In this document: positions 53,190 to 63,415 of the stretch, piece after piece
How positions within the stretch are numbered: position 1 is the first letter of the stretch
How the letters are laid out: each line of letters opens with the position of its first letter
Position numbers and translations under genes: made by a program
Assembly: GCA_035936835.1 (NCBI GenBank)
Contig: DASYVT010000135.1
Location: 29,150-93,149, forward strand
Length of the DNA stretch: 64,000 nucleotides
From: Candidatus Methylomirabilota bacterium
GTDB lineage: Bacteria > Methylomirabilota > Methylomirabilia > Rokubacteriales > CSP1-6
Reading direction: 5' to 3'
The notes under the pieces: generated by a model
What the model was told of the DNA's origin: nothing
The model's input: the letters and a program-made list of their open reading frames with translations, nothing else
The model's database searches: none

Positions 53190-54055
53190 GCGCTCCATGC
53201 CCTTCCGTACGTCACATAGTAGAACAGCACCGGCGCGTTGAAGAGGAAACCGTCGATCCGGTCGAGAATGCCGCCGTGCCCGGGGATGACATGCCCGGTG
53301 TCCTTGGTGCCCACGCTCCGCTTCAGCGCCGACTCGACCAGGTCACCCACCTGTCCGAGCACGCCGAGCAGGACGCCGACGGCGAGGGCGTCGCGCAGCC
53401 GCAGGCCCGGGAAGAGCCACCCGCCGGCGGTCAGCGCCGCGAGCAGCGAGGCCGCGAGCTGTGCTGTGGCGCCCTCGACCGTCTTGCCCGGACTGATACC
53501 GGGAGCCAGCTTGTGGCGGCCGAGCAGCGAGCCAACGCTATAGGCGGCCGTCTCCCCTATGCACGTCACCCAGACCAGCAGCAGGACCCAGTGGACGCCG
53601 TCGGGCAGCGCGCGGAGCGAGATCGCGTGGCCGAGGAGCCAGTTGACGTAGCAGACGCCGAGGAGCGTGACCGCCACGCGCTGCCAGCGGGCGGGGCCGG
53701 CGGCGTCCCTGTCGAGGCTGGCGGCCAGGAGCCCCAGGACCACGATCGCGAAGGCCGCGCCCGCGCGGTCGGGACGCACAAAGGCGAGCGTGACGAGCCC
53801 GCCCCAGAGAAGCCCGGCCTCGCGGAGGACGGGCACGCCCGCGCGGTGGAACATGCGCGTGAACTCCCAGTTCCCGAGCATGCCGACGCCGACGATCATC
53901 AGCGTGAAGAGCCATGCAGGCCCGCCGATCAGGATCCAGACGAAGATCGGGACGAGCACGAGGGTGCTGAGGACGCGCTTGCCCAGCTCGCTCATGCGCG
54001 ACGGGGTGGGGGCGTCCACAGGCGCCTGCAGCGGCATGCCCCGGGCTTTGGACAT
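53186..54055 (-). CDS. cdsA: Phosphatidate cytidylyltransferase
   Basis: The 289-aa membrane protein has about eight helices and the CDP-diglyceride synthase signature SVGTKDTGHVIPGHGGILDR near the C-terminus. It makes CDP-diacylglycerol for all phospholipids. ATG 54055 shares one base with the uppS stop (TGATG). Longer starts would read through the uppS coding region. Confidence 0.95.
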   Translation of the reverse strand: MSKARGMPLQAPVDAPTPSRMSELGKRVLSTLVLVPIFVWILIGGPAWLFTLMIVGVGMLGNWEFTRMFHRAGVPVLREAGLLWGGLVTLAFVRPDRAGAAFAIVVLGLLAASLDRDAAGPARWQRVAVTLLGVCYVNWLLGHAISLRALPDGVHWVLLLVWVTCIGETAAYSVGSLLGRHKLAPGISPGKTVEGATAQLAASLLAALTAGGWLFPGLRLRDALAVGVLLGVLGQVGDLVESALKRSVGTKDTGHVIPGHGGILDRIDGFLFNAPVLFYYVTYGRAWSA

Positions 54056-54837
54056 CACACGCGCCCGAAGCGCCGATCCCGCTGCTGGAAGTCCGCCACC
54101 GCGAGATAGAGATCGCGCGGCCCGAAGTCGGGCCAACGCGTGGGCGTCACCCACAGCTCGGTGTAGGCGACCTGCCAGAGCAGGAAGTTGGACAGGCGCA
54201 TCTCGCCGCTCGTGCGGATCAAGAGATCGGGATCGGGGACGCCGTCGGTGTAGAGCGCGCGGCCGATCCGCACCTCGTCGATCTCCTCGGGCTCGACCCG
54301 CCCGTCCCGGACATCTTTGGCGAGCTGCCTAAAGGCGTCCACGATCTCGTCGCGCGCGCCGTAGTTGAACGCCATCACAAGCGTCAACCCGCTGTTGGCC
54401 GCCGTCGCGTCCACCACGTGGTCGATGCGCCGCTGGACCTCGGGCGGCACGCCATTCGGGCGGCCGATGACGCGGAAGCGGACATTGCGCGCCATGAGCT
54501 CCGGCAGCTCCCGGTCGATCGACCGCTCGAGCAGGCTCATCAGCGTCGAGACCTCGTGGCTCGGCCGGTTCCAGTTCTCCGAGGAGAAGGCATAGAGCGT
54601 CAGGTACTCGATGCCGACCTCGCCCGCGGCCCGGAGGGTGTTGCGAACCGCCTTGACACCCTCGCTGTGTCCGGCCACCCGGGGCAGGCCGCGCGAGGTC
54701 GCCCAGCGGCCGTTGCCGTCCATGATGATCGCGACGTGACGAGGCAGCGGGCGCGTGAGGATGCGGTCACGCAGCTCGCGCTCTCCGAGTGAGGTCAACT
54801 CCGCCGCCGCGGCATCGGTCCCAGCCTTGAGCGCCAT
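54055..54837 (-). CDS. uppS: Undecaprenyl diphosphate synthase (cis-prenyltransferase)
   Basis: The 260-aa enzyme has the catalytic motif HVAIIMDGNGRWA with Asp 40, YAFSSENWNRP, and LIRTSGEMRLSNFLLWQ-type end motifs. It builds the C55 carrier lipid for peptidoglycan and other wall polymers from IPP. ATG 54837 (MALKAG) is favoured since homologues start near here. It lies between frr and cdsA. Confidence 0.96.
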   Translation of the reverse strand: MALKAGTDAAAAELTSLGERELRDRILTRPLPRHVAIIMDGNGRWATSRGLPRVAGHSEGVKAVRNTLRAAGEVGIEYLTLYAFSSENWNRPSHEVSTLMSLLERSIDRELPELMARNVRFRVIGRPNGVPPEVQRRIDHVVDATAANSGLTLVMAFNYGARDEIVDAFRQLAKDVRDGRVEPEEIDEVRIGRALYTDGVPDPDLLIRTSGEMRLSNFLLWQVAYTELWVTPTRWPDFGPRDLYLAVADFQQRDRRFGRV

Positions 54838-54868
54838 ATCGCGCCATTTTACGTGACGGCAAGGGCAA

Positions 54869-54899
54869 ATTCTACGCAAATCGCCGCGATACAAGGCAA
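54869..54899 (-). promoter_or_regulatory. Possible promoter for uppS-cdsA-dxr-rseP
   Basis: On the minus strand TTGCCT (54894-54899) is followed after 19 bp by TAGAAT (54869-54874, 5 of 6). It overlaps the T-run of the terminator-like hairpin below frr. Support is modest because the spacer is long. Confidence 0.3.
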
Positions 54900-54981
54900 A
54901 ACTGGGAAAATCCCAGCGGGAAATCGCCCGTCGGGGAATCAGCCAACGGGGGGAGTACGGGGGCCATCTCTGGGCCCCCGT
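54898..54981 (-). terminator. Two hairpins after frr
   Basis: A 9-bp GC stem (54957-54965 with 54973-54981) lies 11 nt past the frr stop. A second, smaller stem CTGGGA/TCCCAG (54902-54907 with 54911-54916) is followed on the minus strand by TTTT. Together they look like a terminator between frr and uppS. Confidence 0.5.
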
Positions 54982-54992
54982 TGCTGGGTGAC

Positions 54993-55547
54993 CTACATCG
55001 CCAGGATTTCCTGCTCCTTCTTCTTCGCCAGCTCATCCACCTTGGCGGTGGACTTGTCCGTCGCCTTCTGGATGGAATCGTGTCCGCGGCGCTCCTCGTC
55101 CTGCGAGACGTGCTTGTCCTTGGCCATGGCCTTGAGCTTCTCGTTGGCCTCGCGGCGGACGTTGCGGATCGCCACGCGGGCATCCTCCGCGTACTTGCCG
55201 ACCGTCTTGGCCAGCTGCTTGCGGCGCTCCTCGGTGAGCGTCGGCATGGTCAGGCGCAGGACCTTGCCGTCGGACGACGGCGTGATGCCGAGGTCCGACT
55301 TATGGATGGCCTTCTCGATATTCCCTATCTGGGAGGCGTCCCACGGCTGGATGACGAGCGTTTTGGGATCCGGCACCGACAGCGAGGCCAGCTGGTTGAG
55401 CGGCGTCAGGTTGCCGTAGGCCTCGACCCGAAGGTTGTCGAGCAGCGCCGTGTTGGCGCGGCCCGTGCGCACTCCGGAGAACTCGCGCGCGAGAAGATCG
55501 ACGGCCGCCTGCATCCGCGTTTCGAGATCCTGGATGACGTTTTGCAT
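54993..55547 (-). CDS. frr: Ribosome recycling factor
   Basis: The 184-aa protein matches RRF in length and motifs (LAREFSGVRTGRANTALLDN; LTEERRKQLAKTVGKYAEDARVAIRNVRRE). With EF-G it splits post-termination ribosomes. It starts 4 nt after the pyrH stop in the rpsB-tsf-pyrH-frr operon. Confidence 0.97.
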   Translation of the reverse strand: MQNVIQDLETRMQAAVDLLAREFSGVRTGRANTALLDNLRVEAYGNLTPLNQLASLSVPDPKTLVIQPWDASQIGNIEKAIHKSDLGITPSSDGKVLRLTMPTLTEERRKQLAKTVGKYAEDARVAIRNVRREANEKLKAMAKDKHVSQDEERRGHDSIQKATDKSTAKVDELAKKKEQEILAM

Positions 55548-55551
55548 GGCG

Positions 55552-56909
<1,358 letters not shown>

Positions 56910-56923
56910 TGGGCGCGCGCTCC

Positions 56924-57712
56924 TCAGGCCTGCGCCGGGGCTTCGGCCGACGCGGCCATCTCGGCCTCGGTCACCACGGGCATGTCCGGAGAGGCCGGGA
57001 TCTCGTCGGCCGCCGCGGTCTCCTTGGCAAGCGTGCCGGCGCCCTCGAGCACCGCGTCGGCGATACGGGAGGTGATGAGCCGCACCGATCTGATGGCGTC
57101 GTCATTGCCCGGGATCGGGTAGTCGATCCCGCTCGGGTCGCAGTTGGTGTCTACGATGGCGACGATGGGGATGGCGAGCCGCCGCGCCTCCTCCACCGCG
57201 ATCGTCTCCTTCTTGGGATCGATGATGAAGACGGCCGACGGTAGCCGATCCAGGTTCCTGATGCCGACCAGCGTGTGCTGGAGCTTCTCGCGCTCCCGCT
57301 CGAGCACGATGACTTCCTTCTTCGGCAGCCGATCGTACTCGCCCGTCTCCTTCATCTCGTCCAGCTTCTTGAGCCGCGCGATGGACTTGCGGATCGTGGC
57401 GAAGTTGGTCAGGGTGCCGCCGAGCCAGCGGTGATTGACGTAGAACATGCCGCAGCGGGTCGCCTCCTCGAGCACCGTCTCCTGCGCCTGCTTCTTGGTG
57501 CCGACCATCAGGAGCGTGCCGCCGCCGGCCGCGAGGTCGCGCACGTAGGCGTACGCCTCACGGAACTTCTTGAGGGTCTTCTGGAGGTCGATGATGTAGA
57601 TGCCGTTGCGCTCCCCGAAGATGTACTTTTGCATCTTGGGGTTCCAGCGCTTCGTCTGGTGACCGAAGTGCACGCCGGCCTCCAGCAGCTCCTTCATGGT
57701 CAGTGCCGCCAT
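56924..57712 (-). CDS. rpsB: 30S ribosomal protein S2
   Basis: The 262-aa protein has [45 protein letters not shown] and [27 protein letters not shown]. The last about 35 residues are an Ala/Glu-rich tail. ATG 57712 has GAGGAG with 6-nt spacing. S2 mRNA leaders are often self-regulated; the 217-nt leader here has hairpins. Confidence 0.97.
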   Translation of the reverse strand: MAALTMKELLEAGVHFGHQTKRWNPKMQKYIFGERNGIYIIDLQKTLKKFREAYAYVRDLAAGGGTLLMVGTKKQAQETVLEEATRCGMFYVNHRWLGGTLTNFATIRKSIARLKKLDEMKETGEYDRLPKKEVIVLEREREKLQHTLVGIRNLDRLPSAVFIIDPKKETIAVEEARRLAIPIVAIVDTNCDPSGIDYPIPGNDDAIRSVRLITSRIADAVLEGAGTLAKETAAADEIPASPDMPVVTEAEMAASAEAPAQA

Positions 57713-57929
57713 CTCATTCTCCTCTTCGGTTGGCCTCCGATCGGGAGCGGCAAGGTCCGTGCCTTGCACTCCCCTGCGGCGCATGCCGCAGGGACCGAAG
57801 CTCGCGATCGTGCGTAGTTAACTGCCTAACTGCTCTATCTCAGCACTCGCCTCACCTACGGGATCCACTCAGCTCTCGCCTCGCGGCTGCGCCGCTCAGC
57901 TCGAAGTGCGGGCCCCGTCTCCGCTCGAA
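57713..57929 (-). promoter_or_regulatory. rpsB leader region with hairpins
   Basis: The 217 nt between argJ and rpsB hold no gene. Two stems lie near rpsB: GCAAGG/CCTTGC (57750-57755 with 57762-57767) and CCCTGCGGC/GCCGCAGGG with a GCAT loop (57772-57780 with 57785-57793). Two near copies of GAGGCGAGNGCTGAG lie further upstream on the minus strand. No convincing promoter was found. The layout fits a ribosomal protein leader, but this was not matched to a known S2 motif. Confidence 0.4.
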
Positions 57930-59144
57930 CTACGTCGTGTACTTGCCGTTGATCCGGACGTACTCCTCGCTGAGATCCGATGTCCACACCCGGTCCTGAC
58001 CGCGGCCGAGACCCAGGTCTATGCTGATCGAATACTCGGGCTCCGCCATGAGCGCGCGGATCTTGTCGAGCCGCGCGCCCGCCTTGAGCATGCCCTTCTC
58101 CACCAGCGCTTCGTCGCCTACGCTGATCGCAACCTTGTCCTGCGCCACGCGAGCCGGCGACTTGCCCAGCGCCATCATGATCCTGCCCCAGTTGGGGTCG
58201 GCGCCGTTGACCGCGGTCTTGACGAGCGGCGAGTTTGCGACAGATCGGGCGGCCAGCAGCGCCTCGCGCCGCGTCCGCGCCCCGCTCACGCTCACCTCGA
58301 CCACCTTGGTCGCGCCCTCGCCATCGGCCACAAGCATGCGCGCGAGCTTCGCCACGACGGCCTCGAGCCCGCGCGCGAACACCCGCAGGCCCCGGCTGCC
58401 GCGCTCGAGCGGCGCATTCTCCGCGAGCCCGTTCGCCAGCACCGCGACCGTGTCGCTCGTGGACTGGTCCCCGTCCACCGTGATCCGGTTGAGCGACCCG
58501 TCGACCGCCCGCTTGAGCACCCGCGGCAGCGCGTCCGATGCGACCATCGCGTCCGTCGCCAGGAAGCAGAACATCGTCGCGAGGTGCGGCTCGAGCATGC
58601 CCACGCCCTTGGCGATGCCCCCTATCGTGATCGGGCGCCCGCCGATCTCGATGCGGAGGGCCGCTTCCTTGAGCCGCGTGTCGGTCGTCATGATCGCCTC
58701 GGCGGCGCTCCGGCCGCCCTGGGGCGAGAGGCCCTTGACGAGCTTCGGCAGCGCCGCGCGGATCTTGTCCATCGGCAGCGGCTGGCCGATCACCCCCGTG
58801 GCGGCGATCAGCACCTGGCCGGGCTTGATACGCAGGAGCTCGCCGACCGTCCTGGTCATCTCGCGAGCGTCCTTGATCCCCTGCTCACCCGTGCAGACGT
58901 TGGAGCAGCCGCTCGAGGCGAGGATGGCCTGGGCCCGGCCATCGCGGATGTGCTCCTGCGAAACGACCACCGGCGCGCCCTTGACCTGGTTGCTGGTGAA
59001 GACGGCGGCGGCGCGCGCGGGCGCCGAGGAATAGATCAGGGCGAGATCCTTCTTGCCGCCGGGCTTGATGCCGGCCGCCATGCCCGAGGCCAGGATGCCC
59101 GGGACGGCCGTGATGCCTCCGTCGAGCCACTGCATGTCCGCCAT
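57930..59144 (-). CDS. argJ: Bifunctional ornithine acetyltransferase / N-acetylglutamate synthase
   Basis: The 404-aa protein is a self-cleaving Ntn-type enzyme. The cut is expected between Ala 189 and Thr 190 in GMLEPHLATMF, freeing Thr 190 as nucleophile. ATGVIGQPLPM and DGDQSTSDT are also typical. It recycles the acetyl group between acetylornithine and glutamate in arginine synthesis, and may also use acetyl-CoA. It follows argC by 7 nt. Confidence 0.96.
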   Translation of the reverse strand: MADMQWLDGGITAVPGILASGMAAGIKPGGKKDLALIYSSAPARAAAVFTSNQVKGAPVVVSQEHIRDGRAQAILASSGCSNVCTGEQGIKDAREMTRTVGELLRIKPGQVLIAATGVIGQPLPMDKIRAALPKLVKGLSPQGGRSAAEAIMTTDTRLKEAALRIEIGGRPITIGGIAKGVGMLEPHLATMFCFLATDAMVASDALPRVLKRAVDGSLNRITVDGDQSTSDTVAVLANGLAENAPLERGSRGLRVFARGLEAVVAKLARMLVADGEGATKVVEVSVSGARTRREALLAARSVANSPLVKTAVNGADPNWGRIMMALGKSPARVAQDKVAISVGDEALVEKGMLKAGARLDKIRALMAEPEYSISIDLGLGRGQDRVWTSDLSEEYVRINGKYTT

Positions 59145-59151
59145 GCGGGCC

Positions 59152-60201
59152 CTACGGGTACACCGGTGGCGCTTCGAGACCCGTCCGCTCGTCCCACCCC
59201 ATCATGAGGTTGAGGTTCTGGACGCCGTTGGCCGAGCCGCCCTTGCCCAGGTTGTCCAGGGTCGAGACGCAGACGGCGCGCCTCGTGCGCGGATCGGAGA
59301 CGACGGCGATGTCGCAGAAGTTGGAACCGGTCACGGAGCGGGTCGTCGGCCGCTCGCCCTCGGGCAGCACCCGCACGAAGGGCTCGCCCGCGTAGAACTC
59401 GCCGTAGAGGGCGAGAAGGTCGGCCGTGCCCGCGCTCTTCGCGAGCGGCACCGAGGCCGTGGTAAGGATCCCGCGGTTGAGCGGCACGAGATGCGGAGTG
59501 AAGCCGACCACGACGGGCTTGCCCGCCAGGGCCGAAAGCTCCTGTTCCATCTCGGGCGTGTGGCGGTGAGTCCCGATGGCGTACGCCTGCATGTTCTCGT
59601 TGGCCTCGGCGTAGAGGTACATGGGGTCGATCATCCGCCCCTGCGCCCCTGCCCCCGTCACGCCCGACTTGCCGTCTATCACGATGCCCTCGACCCGCCC
59701 GAGCCCGCTCTTGAGTAGCGGCGCCGTCGCCAGGATCGCGCCCATGGCGTAGCACCCGGGGTTGGCCACGAGCGAGGCGCCCGAGATGGCCTTCCGGTAC
59801 AGCTCCGGCATGCCGTACACGGCATCCCCGAGCCCTTCGGCATCGATGTGGCCCGCCTTGTACCAGGTCGCGTAGAGCGCTCCGTCGCGCAGCCGGTAGT
59901 CGGCCGAGAGATCAATGACCCTGCGGCCGTGCTTCCGGAGGACCGGCACCGCGCGCTGGGACTCCATGTGCGGCAGCGCGAGGAAGACGAGGTCGGCCTC
60001 GTCGCTGATGCGCGCGGGGTCGAGCTCGCCGAACACCAGCGTCGAGAGGCCGCGCAGGTGCGGGAAGACCGTGTCGAGCCGCTGACCGGCCAGTCGCTCG
60101 GATGTCACCGCGACCAGCTGGAGCTTGGGGTGGACGCAGAGCAGGCGGAGGGCTTCCGCCCCCATGTAGCCGCTCGCCCCCGCGACCGCCACGCGCAGCA
60201 C
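59152..60201 (-). CDS. argC: N-acetyl-gamma-glutamyl-phosphate reductase
   Basis: The 349-aa protein has the NADP motif VAVAGASGYMGAEALRLL and the catalytic Cys 150 in VANPGCYAMGAIL, with HRHTPEMEQEL later. It makes N-acetylglutamate semialdehyde, the third arginine step. GTG 60201 begins 5 nt after the rpsI stop, so arginine genes are transcribed with ribosomal protein genes. Confidence 0.96.
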   Translation of the reverse strand: MLRVAVAGASGYMGAEALRLLCVHPKLQLVAVTSERLAGQRLDTVFPHLRGLSTLVFGELDPARISDEADLVFLALPHMESQRAVPVLRKHGRRVIDLSADYRLRDGALYATWYKAGHIDAEGLGDAVYGMPELYRKAISGASLVANPGCYAMGAILATAPLLKSGLGRVEGIVIDGKSGVTGAGAQGRMIDPMYLYAEANENMQAYAIGTHRHTPEMEQELSALAGKPVVVGFTPHLVPLNRGILTTASVPLAKSAGTADLLALYGEFYAGEPFVRVLPEGERPTTRSVTGSNFCDIAVVSDPRTRRAVCVSTLDNLGKGGSANGVQNLNLMMGWDERTGLEAPPVYP

Positions 60202-60206
60202 GGCGC

Positions 60207-60602
60207 CTACCGCTTGGAGTACTGGAACTTCGACCGCGCGCCCGGCTGGCCGTACTTCTTGCGCTCCTTCATCCGCGGGTCGCGCGTGAGAAGGCCCGCC
60301 CGTTTGAGCGTCGGCCGCAGGTTGACGTCGAACACGAGCAGCGCCCGGGCGATGCCGTGGCGCACCGCGCCTGCCTGGCCCGACGGCCCCCCGCCGCCCA
60401 CGTTGATGGTCGCGTCCAAGGTCCCGAAGGTGTTCGTCAGCTGGAGCGGCTGCGCGATGATCATGCGCAGCGTCTCCCGAGGGAAGTAATCTTCGAATGG
60501 GCGGCGGTTCACTAGGATCCGGCCGCCGCCCGGCCGGAGCCATACGCGCGCCACCGACGTCTTCCGCCTTCCCGTACCGTAGAACTGCGTCGCTGCGGCC
60601 AT
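60207..60602 (-). CDS. rpsI: 30S ribosomal protein S9
   Basis: The 131-aa product has [16 protein letters not shown] at the start, [20 protein letters not shown] and ends in the family tail [17 protein letters not shown] that reaches the ribosomal P site. GGAG lies 7 nt before the ATG. Confidence 0.98.
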   Translation of the reverse strand: MAAATQFYGTGRRKTSVARVWLRPGGGRILVNRRPFEDYFPRETLRMIIAQPLQLTNTFGTLDATINVGGGGPSGQAGAVRHGIARALLVFDVNLRPTLKRAGLLTRDPRMKERKKYGQPGARSKFQYSKR

Positions 60603-60625
60603 TCGCTCTCCTCGTGGATCCTGCG

Positions 60626-61072
60626 TCAGTTCTTGGTCCGGCCGCCGGTCGGCAGGGCTTCCGGCTTCTGCGCGGCGTGCGGGTGGTCGGATCCCTTGTA
60701 GACCTTGAGCTTGCGTGCCATGGCCCGGCCGAGGCGCCCCTTGGGGAGCATGCCCTGGATGGCCCACTCGACCACGCGCTCGGGATGGCTCTTGAGCATG
60801 CGCTCCGCGCTCACCTCGCGCAGACCGCCGATATAGCCGGAGTGCCACCGGTACATCTTGTCGGTGAGCTTGCGTCCCGTCAGGTGGATCTTCTCGGCGT
60901 TGATCACCACCACGTGGTCGCCCACGTCGAGGTTTGGAGCGAACGTGGGCTTGTGCTTGCCGCGCAGCACGTGCGCCACCCGGCTGGCCAACCTTCCCAG
61001 TACCTTGCCGCTGGCGTCCACCACGAACCACTTCCGGTCGATCTCGTCTTCCTTCGGCATTACCGTCGCCAT
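60626..61072 (-). CDS. rplM: 50S ribosomal protein L13
   Basis: The 148-aa protein has [33 protein letters not shown] and [18 protein letters not shown], the standard L13 sequence pattern. It is an early 50S assembly protein. It leads the rplM-rpsI-argC-argJ unit with a good promoter about 75-100 nt upstream. Confidence 0.98.
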   Translation of the reverse strand: MATVMPKEDEIDRKWFVVDASGKVLGRLASRVAHVLRGKHKPTFAPNLDVGDHVVVINAEKIHLTGRKLTDKMYRWHSGYIGGLREVSAERMLKSHPERVVEWAIQGMLPKGRLGRAMARKLKVYKGSDHPHAAQKPEALPTGGRTKN

Positions 61073-61143
61073 GATCTCAGTCCTTCTCCCGCTTTAGAAG
61101 TCAGCTACTTGGGGACCGCTCTTCCGTAAATTGGCAACGGGTA

Positions 61144-61172
61144 ATGCTATAGGAAATCGGCAGCCGAGTCAA
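61144..61172 (-). promoter_or_regulatory. Promoter for rplM-rpsI-argC-argJ
   Basis: On the minus strand TTGACT (61167-61172) is followed after 17 bp by TAGCAT (61144-61149). It sits at the very end of nth and would start transcription near 61137, giving a leader of about 65 nt before rplM. Confidence 0.5.
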
Positions 61173-61842
61173 CCACGCTTTGCCCGCGCTCTGCCCGCGT
61201 CTTGCCGGACCAGGGGCACAGGGCCAGAACCGGGCAGCGGGGGCAGTCGGGCTTGCGCGCCCCACAGGTCCGCCGCCCGTGGATGATCAGGAGATGGGTC
61301 GCCCGGGTCCACTTCGGCTTCGGGATGAGCACGCAAAGATCGTCGTGGATCTCCTCAGGCTCGTCGGCCCGCGTGAGCCCGAGCCGCTGCGATACGCGGG
61401 TGACGTGGGTGTCCACGGCCAGGGCCGGAATGCCAAAGGCGTTACCGAGGACGACGTTGGCCGTCTTCCGGCCTACCCCCGGCAGCGCCGTCAGCTCGTC
61501 GACGGTTCGCGGCACGTCGCCGCCGTGGCGCTCGCAGAGGGCCCGGCCCATCCCGACGAGCGAGCGCGCCTTGGCCTTGAAGAAGCCCGTCGAGTGGATC
61601 TCCCGCTCGAGCGTGGGCGGGTCGGCCCGGGCGAAGTCCTCCGCATTGCGATAGCGGTCGAAGAGCGTGGCCGTCACGGCATTGACCCGCTCGTCGGTGC
61701 ACTGCGCCGAGAGAATGGTGGCCGCCAGGAGCTCGAGCGGAGTCCTGAATCGCAGCTCGATCCGGGCGTCGGGATAGGCTTTCCCGAGCCGCGCCAGGAT
61801 CTTGGCGGCCCTTGCCCTCTTCGCCTGCGCCGGCTCGGCCAC
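61147..61842 (-). CDS. nth: Endonuclease III
   Basis: The 231-aa DNA glycosylase/AP lyase has LPGVGRKTANVVLGNAF with Lys 126, the catalytic Asp 144 (AVDTHVTR) and a [4Fe-4S] cluster set C-x6-C-x2-C-x5-C (193, 200, 203, 209). It removes oxidised pyrimidines in base excision repair. It is 11 nt after the HIT gene. Confidence 0.96.
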   Translation of the reverse strand: MAEPAQAKRARAAKILARLGKAYPDARIELRFRTPLELLAATILSAQCTDERVNAVTATLFDRYRNAEDFARADPPTLEREIHSTGFFKAKARSLVGMGRALCERHGGDVPRTVDELTALPGVGRKTANVVLGNAFGIPALAVDTHVTRVSQRLGLTRADEPEEIHDDLCVLIPKPKWTRATHLLIIHGRRTCGARKPDCPRCPVLALCPWSGKTRAERGQSVVDSAADFL

Positions 61843-61853
61843 GGTGGCGCGCT

Positions 61854-62273
61854 CTACGCGAGCGCCACGCGGATCAGCGCGACGCGCCGCGCGGCTTCGT
61901 CAGCCGGAAGTGGCTTGGGGTCGTGAGACACGCGCCACACCGGCCAGCGGGGCTCGGGGTCGTCCGTAAGGCGCGGCACCAGGTGCCAGTGGATGTGCGG
62001 CACCTGATTGCCGAGCAGCTCGTAGTTCATCTTCACGGGCCGATAGACTTGCGCCAGCGCCTGCGCCAGGCGGTTCACGTCCTCGATCATTGCCGCCCGC
62101 TCGCGGGCCTCGAGGTCGTAGAGCTCGACGGCGTGGCGCTTGAGCACGACGAAGACCCAGCCGGGGAAGAACTGGTCTTCGTTGAGATAGGCGCGGCTCG
62201 TTCCGAGGTCGGCGATGAAGAGCGGGCCTTCGGCGGCGACGCGCGCGCACATGACGCATTCGGCAGCCGTCAT
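61854..62273 (-). CDS. HIT-family nucleotide hydrolase
   Basis: The 139-aa protein has the histidine triad HIHWHLVPR (His 93, 95, 97) and an N-terminal CVMC pair (6, 9). Such proteins hydrolyse dinucleotide polyphosphates or nucleoside phosphoramidates. ATG 62273 overlaps the aminotransferase stop by 4 nt (ATGA). Exact substrate unknown. Confidence 0.9.
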   Translation of the reverse strand: MTAAECVMCARVAAEGPLFIADLGTSRAYLNEDQFFPGWVFVVLKRHAVELYDLEARERAAMIEDVNRLAQALAQVYRPVKMNYELLGNQVPHIHWHLVPRLTDDPEPRWPVWRVSHDPKPLPADEAARRVALIRVALA

Positions 62274-63415
62274 GGCCGCCGCTCCCGCAGGTACCGCCCG
62301 ATGCGCTCGACGGCTTCCTCGATGCGCTCGAGCGAATTGGAATAGGAGAAGCGGAGGAACCCCTCGGCGCGGCTGCCGAAGTCCACCCCGGGCGTTACCC
62401 CTACGTGTGCGTGCTCCAGGATGTCGAAGGCGAGGGCCTTGGAATCCGCCCCGAAGCGCTTGGCATTGGCCAGGACATAGAAGGCGCCCGTCGGCGGCAC
62501 CGCGACACCGAGCCCGATGCGCCTGAGCCCCGCCACCATCGCCTGCCGCCGCTGGTCGAAGATCGTGCGGAAGCGCGCGGTCTCCTCGCCAGCCTCCGTC
62601 AGCGCCGCCAGCGCCGCCCACTGGACGAACTCGTTGGTGGAGATGAAGAAATTGCCGTGCGCGGTCTGGAGCGCGCGCATGAACTCGCGCGGCGCGATGA
62701 CATACCCGAGCCGCCAGCCCGTCATGGCGTAGGCCTTCGAAAAGCCGTTGAGCACGAAGGCGTGGTCCGTGTACTCGAGGATGGTGTGCTCGGCTCCCTC
62801 GTAGGTCAGGCCATGGTAGATCTCGTCGGAAACGACCAAGGGACCGAGCCCCGCCACCGCCTTGAGGGTCTCGGCGGTCATCACCGCGCCCGTGGGGTTG
62901 GCGGGCGAGTTGATGAGGACGGCCCGCGTCCGGGGCGACAGGCGGGCCGCGAACTCGGCGGGCCGGCACTGGAAGCCGTCCTCCTCCCAGGTCGGCGCCT
63001 CGACGCACTCGCCGCCGGGATAGCGGACCAGGTTCGGGTAGACGGCGTATCGCGGGTCGGTGAGCAGCACCTGGTCGCCCGGGTCGAGCAAGCTCGAGAA
63101 GAGCAGCAGCATGGCGGGCGAGGTCCCAGCGGTCACGAGCACCTGCTCCGGCGAGACCGTGACGCCGTAGCGCGCGCGGTAGTGCTCCGCGATGGCCTCC
63201 CGCAGCGGGACGAGTCCCAGGCTGTGCGCGTAGCGCGTCCGGCCGTCCTTGAGCGCCTTCTCGGCCGCTTCGCGAATCACCGGCGGGGTGTCGAAGTCCG
63301 GCTCGCCGAACTCGAGATGGATGATGTCCTTGCCCTCGCGCTCGAGCTCCTGCGCACGCTGGAAGACCTCGACGGCGAGAAAGGGCTCGATGACCTGCGA
63401 GCGCTTCGACGTCAC
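62270..63415 (-). CDS. Class I/II pyridoxal-phosphate aminotransferase (aspartate-type)
   Basis: The 381-aa enzyme has the PLP lysine Lys 227 in LNGFSKAYAMTGWRLGY, NSPANPTGAVM, VVSDEIYHGL and a C-terminal arginine region (FLRFSYSN). It belongs to the aspartate/aromatic/methionine aminotransferase group; the amino acid is not certain. GTG 63415 overlaps the glycosyltransferase stop as GTGA. Confidence 0.9.
   Translation of the reverse strand: MTSKRSQVIEPFLAVEVFQRAQELEREGKDIIHLEFGEPDFDTPPVIREAAEKALKDGRTRYAHSLGLVPLREAIAEHYRARYGVTVSPEQVLVTAGTSPAMLLLFSSLLDPGDQVLLTDPRYAVYPNLVRYPGGECVEAPTWEEDGFQCRPAEFAARLSPRTRAVLINSPANPTGAVMTAETLKAVAGLGPLVVSDEIYHGLTYEGAEHTILEYTDHAFVLNGFSKAYAMTGWRLGYVIAPREFMRALQTAHGNFFISTNEFVQWAALAALTEAGEETARFRTIFDQRRQAMVAGLRRIGLGVAVPPTGAFYVLANAKRFGADSKALAFDILEHAHVGVTPGVDFGSRAEGFLRFSYSNSLERIEEAVERIGRYLRERRP

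Noticed and set aside
57800..57880. tRNA-like stretch upstream of rpsB
   Set aside because: Some strings look like D-loop bases, but no cloverleaf with acceptor stem, anticodon arm and T-loop can be drawn.
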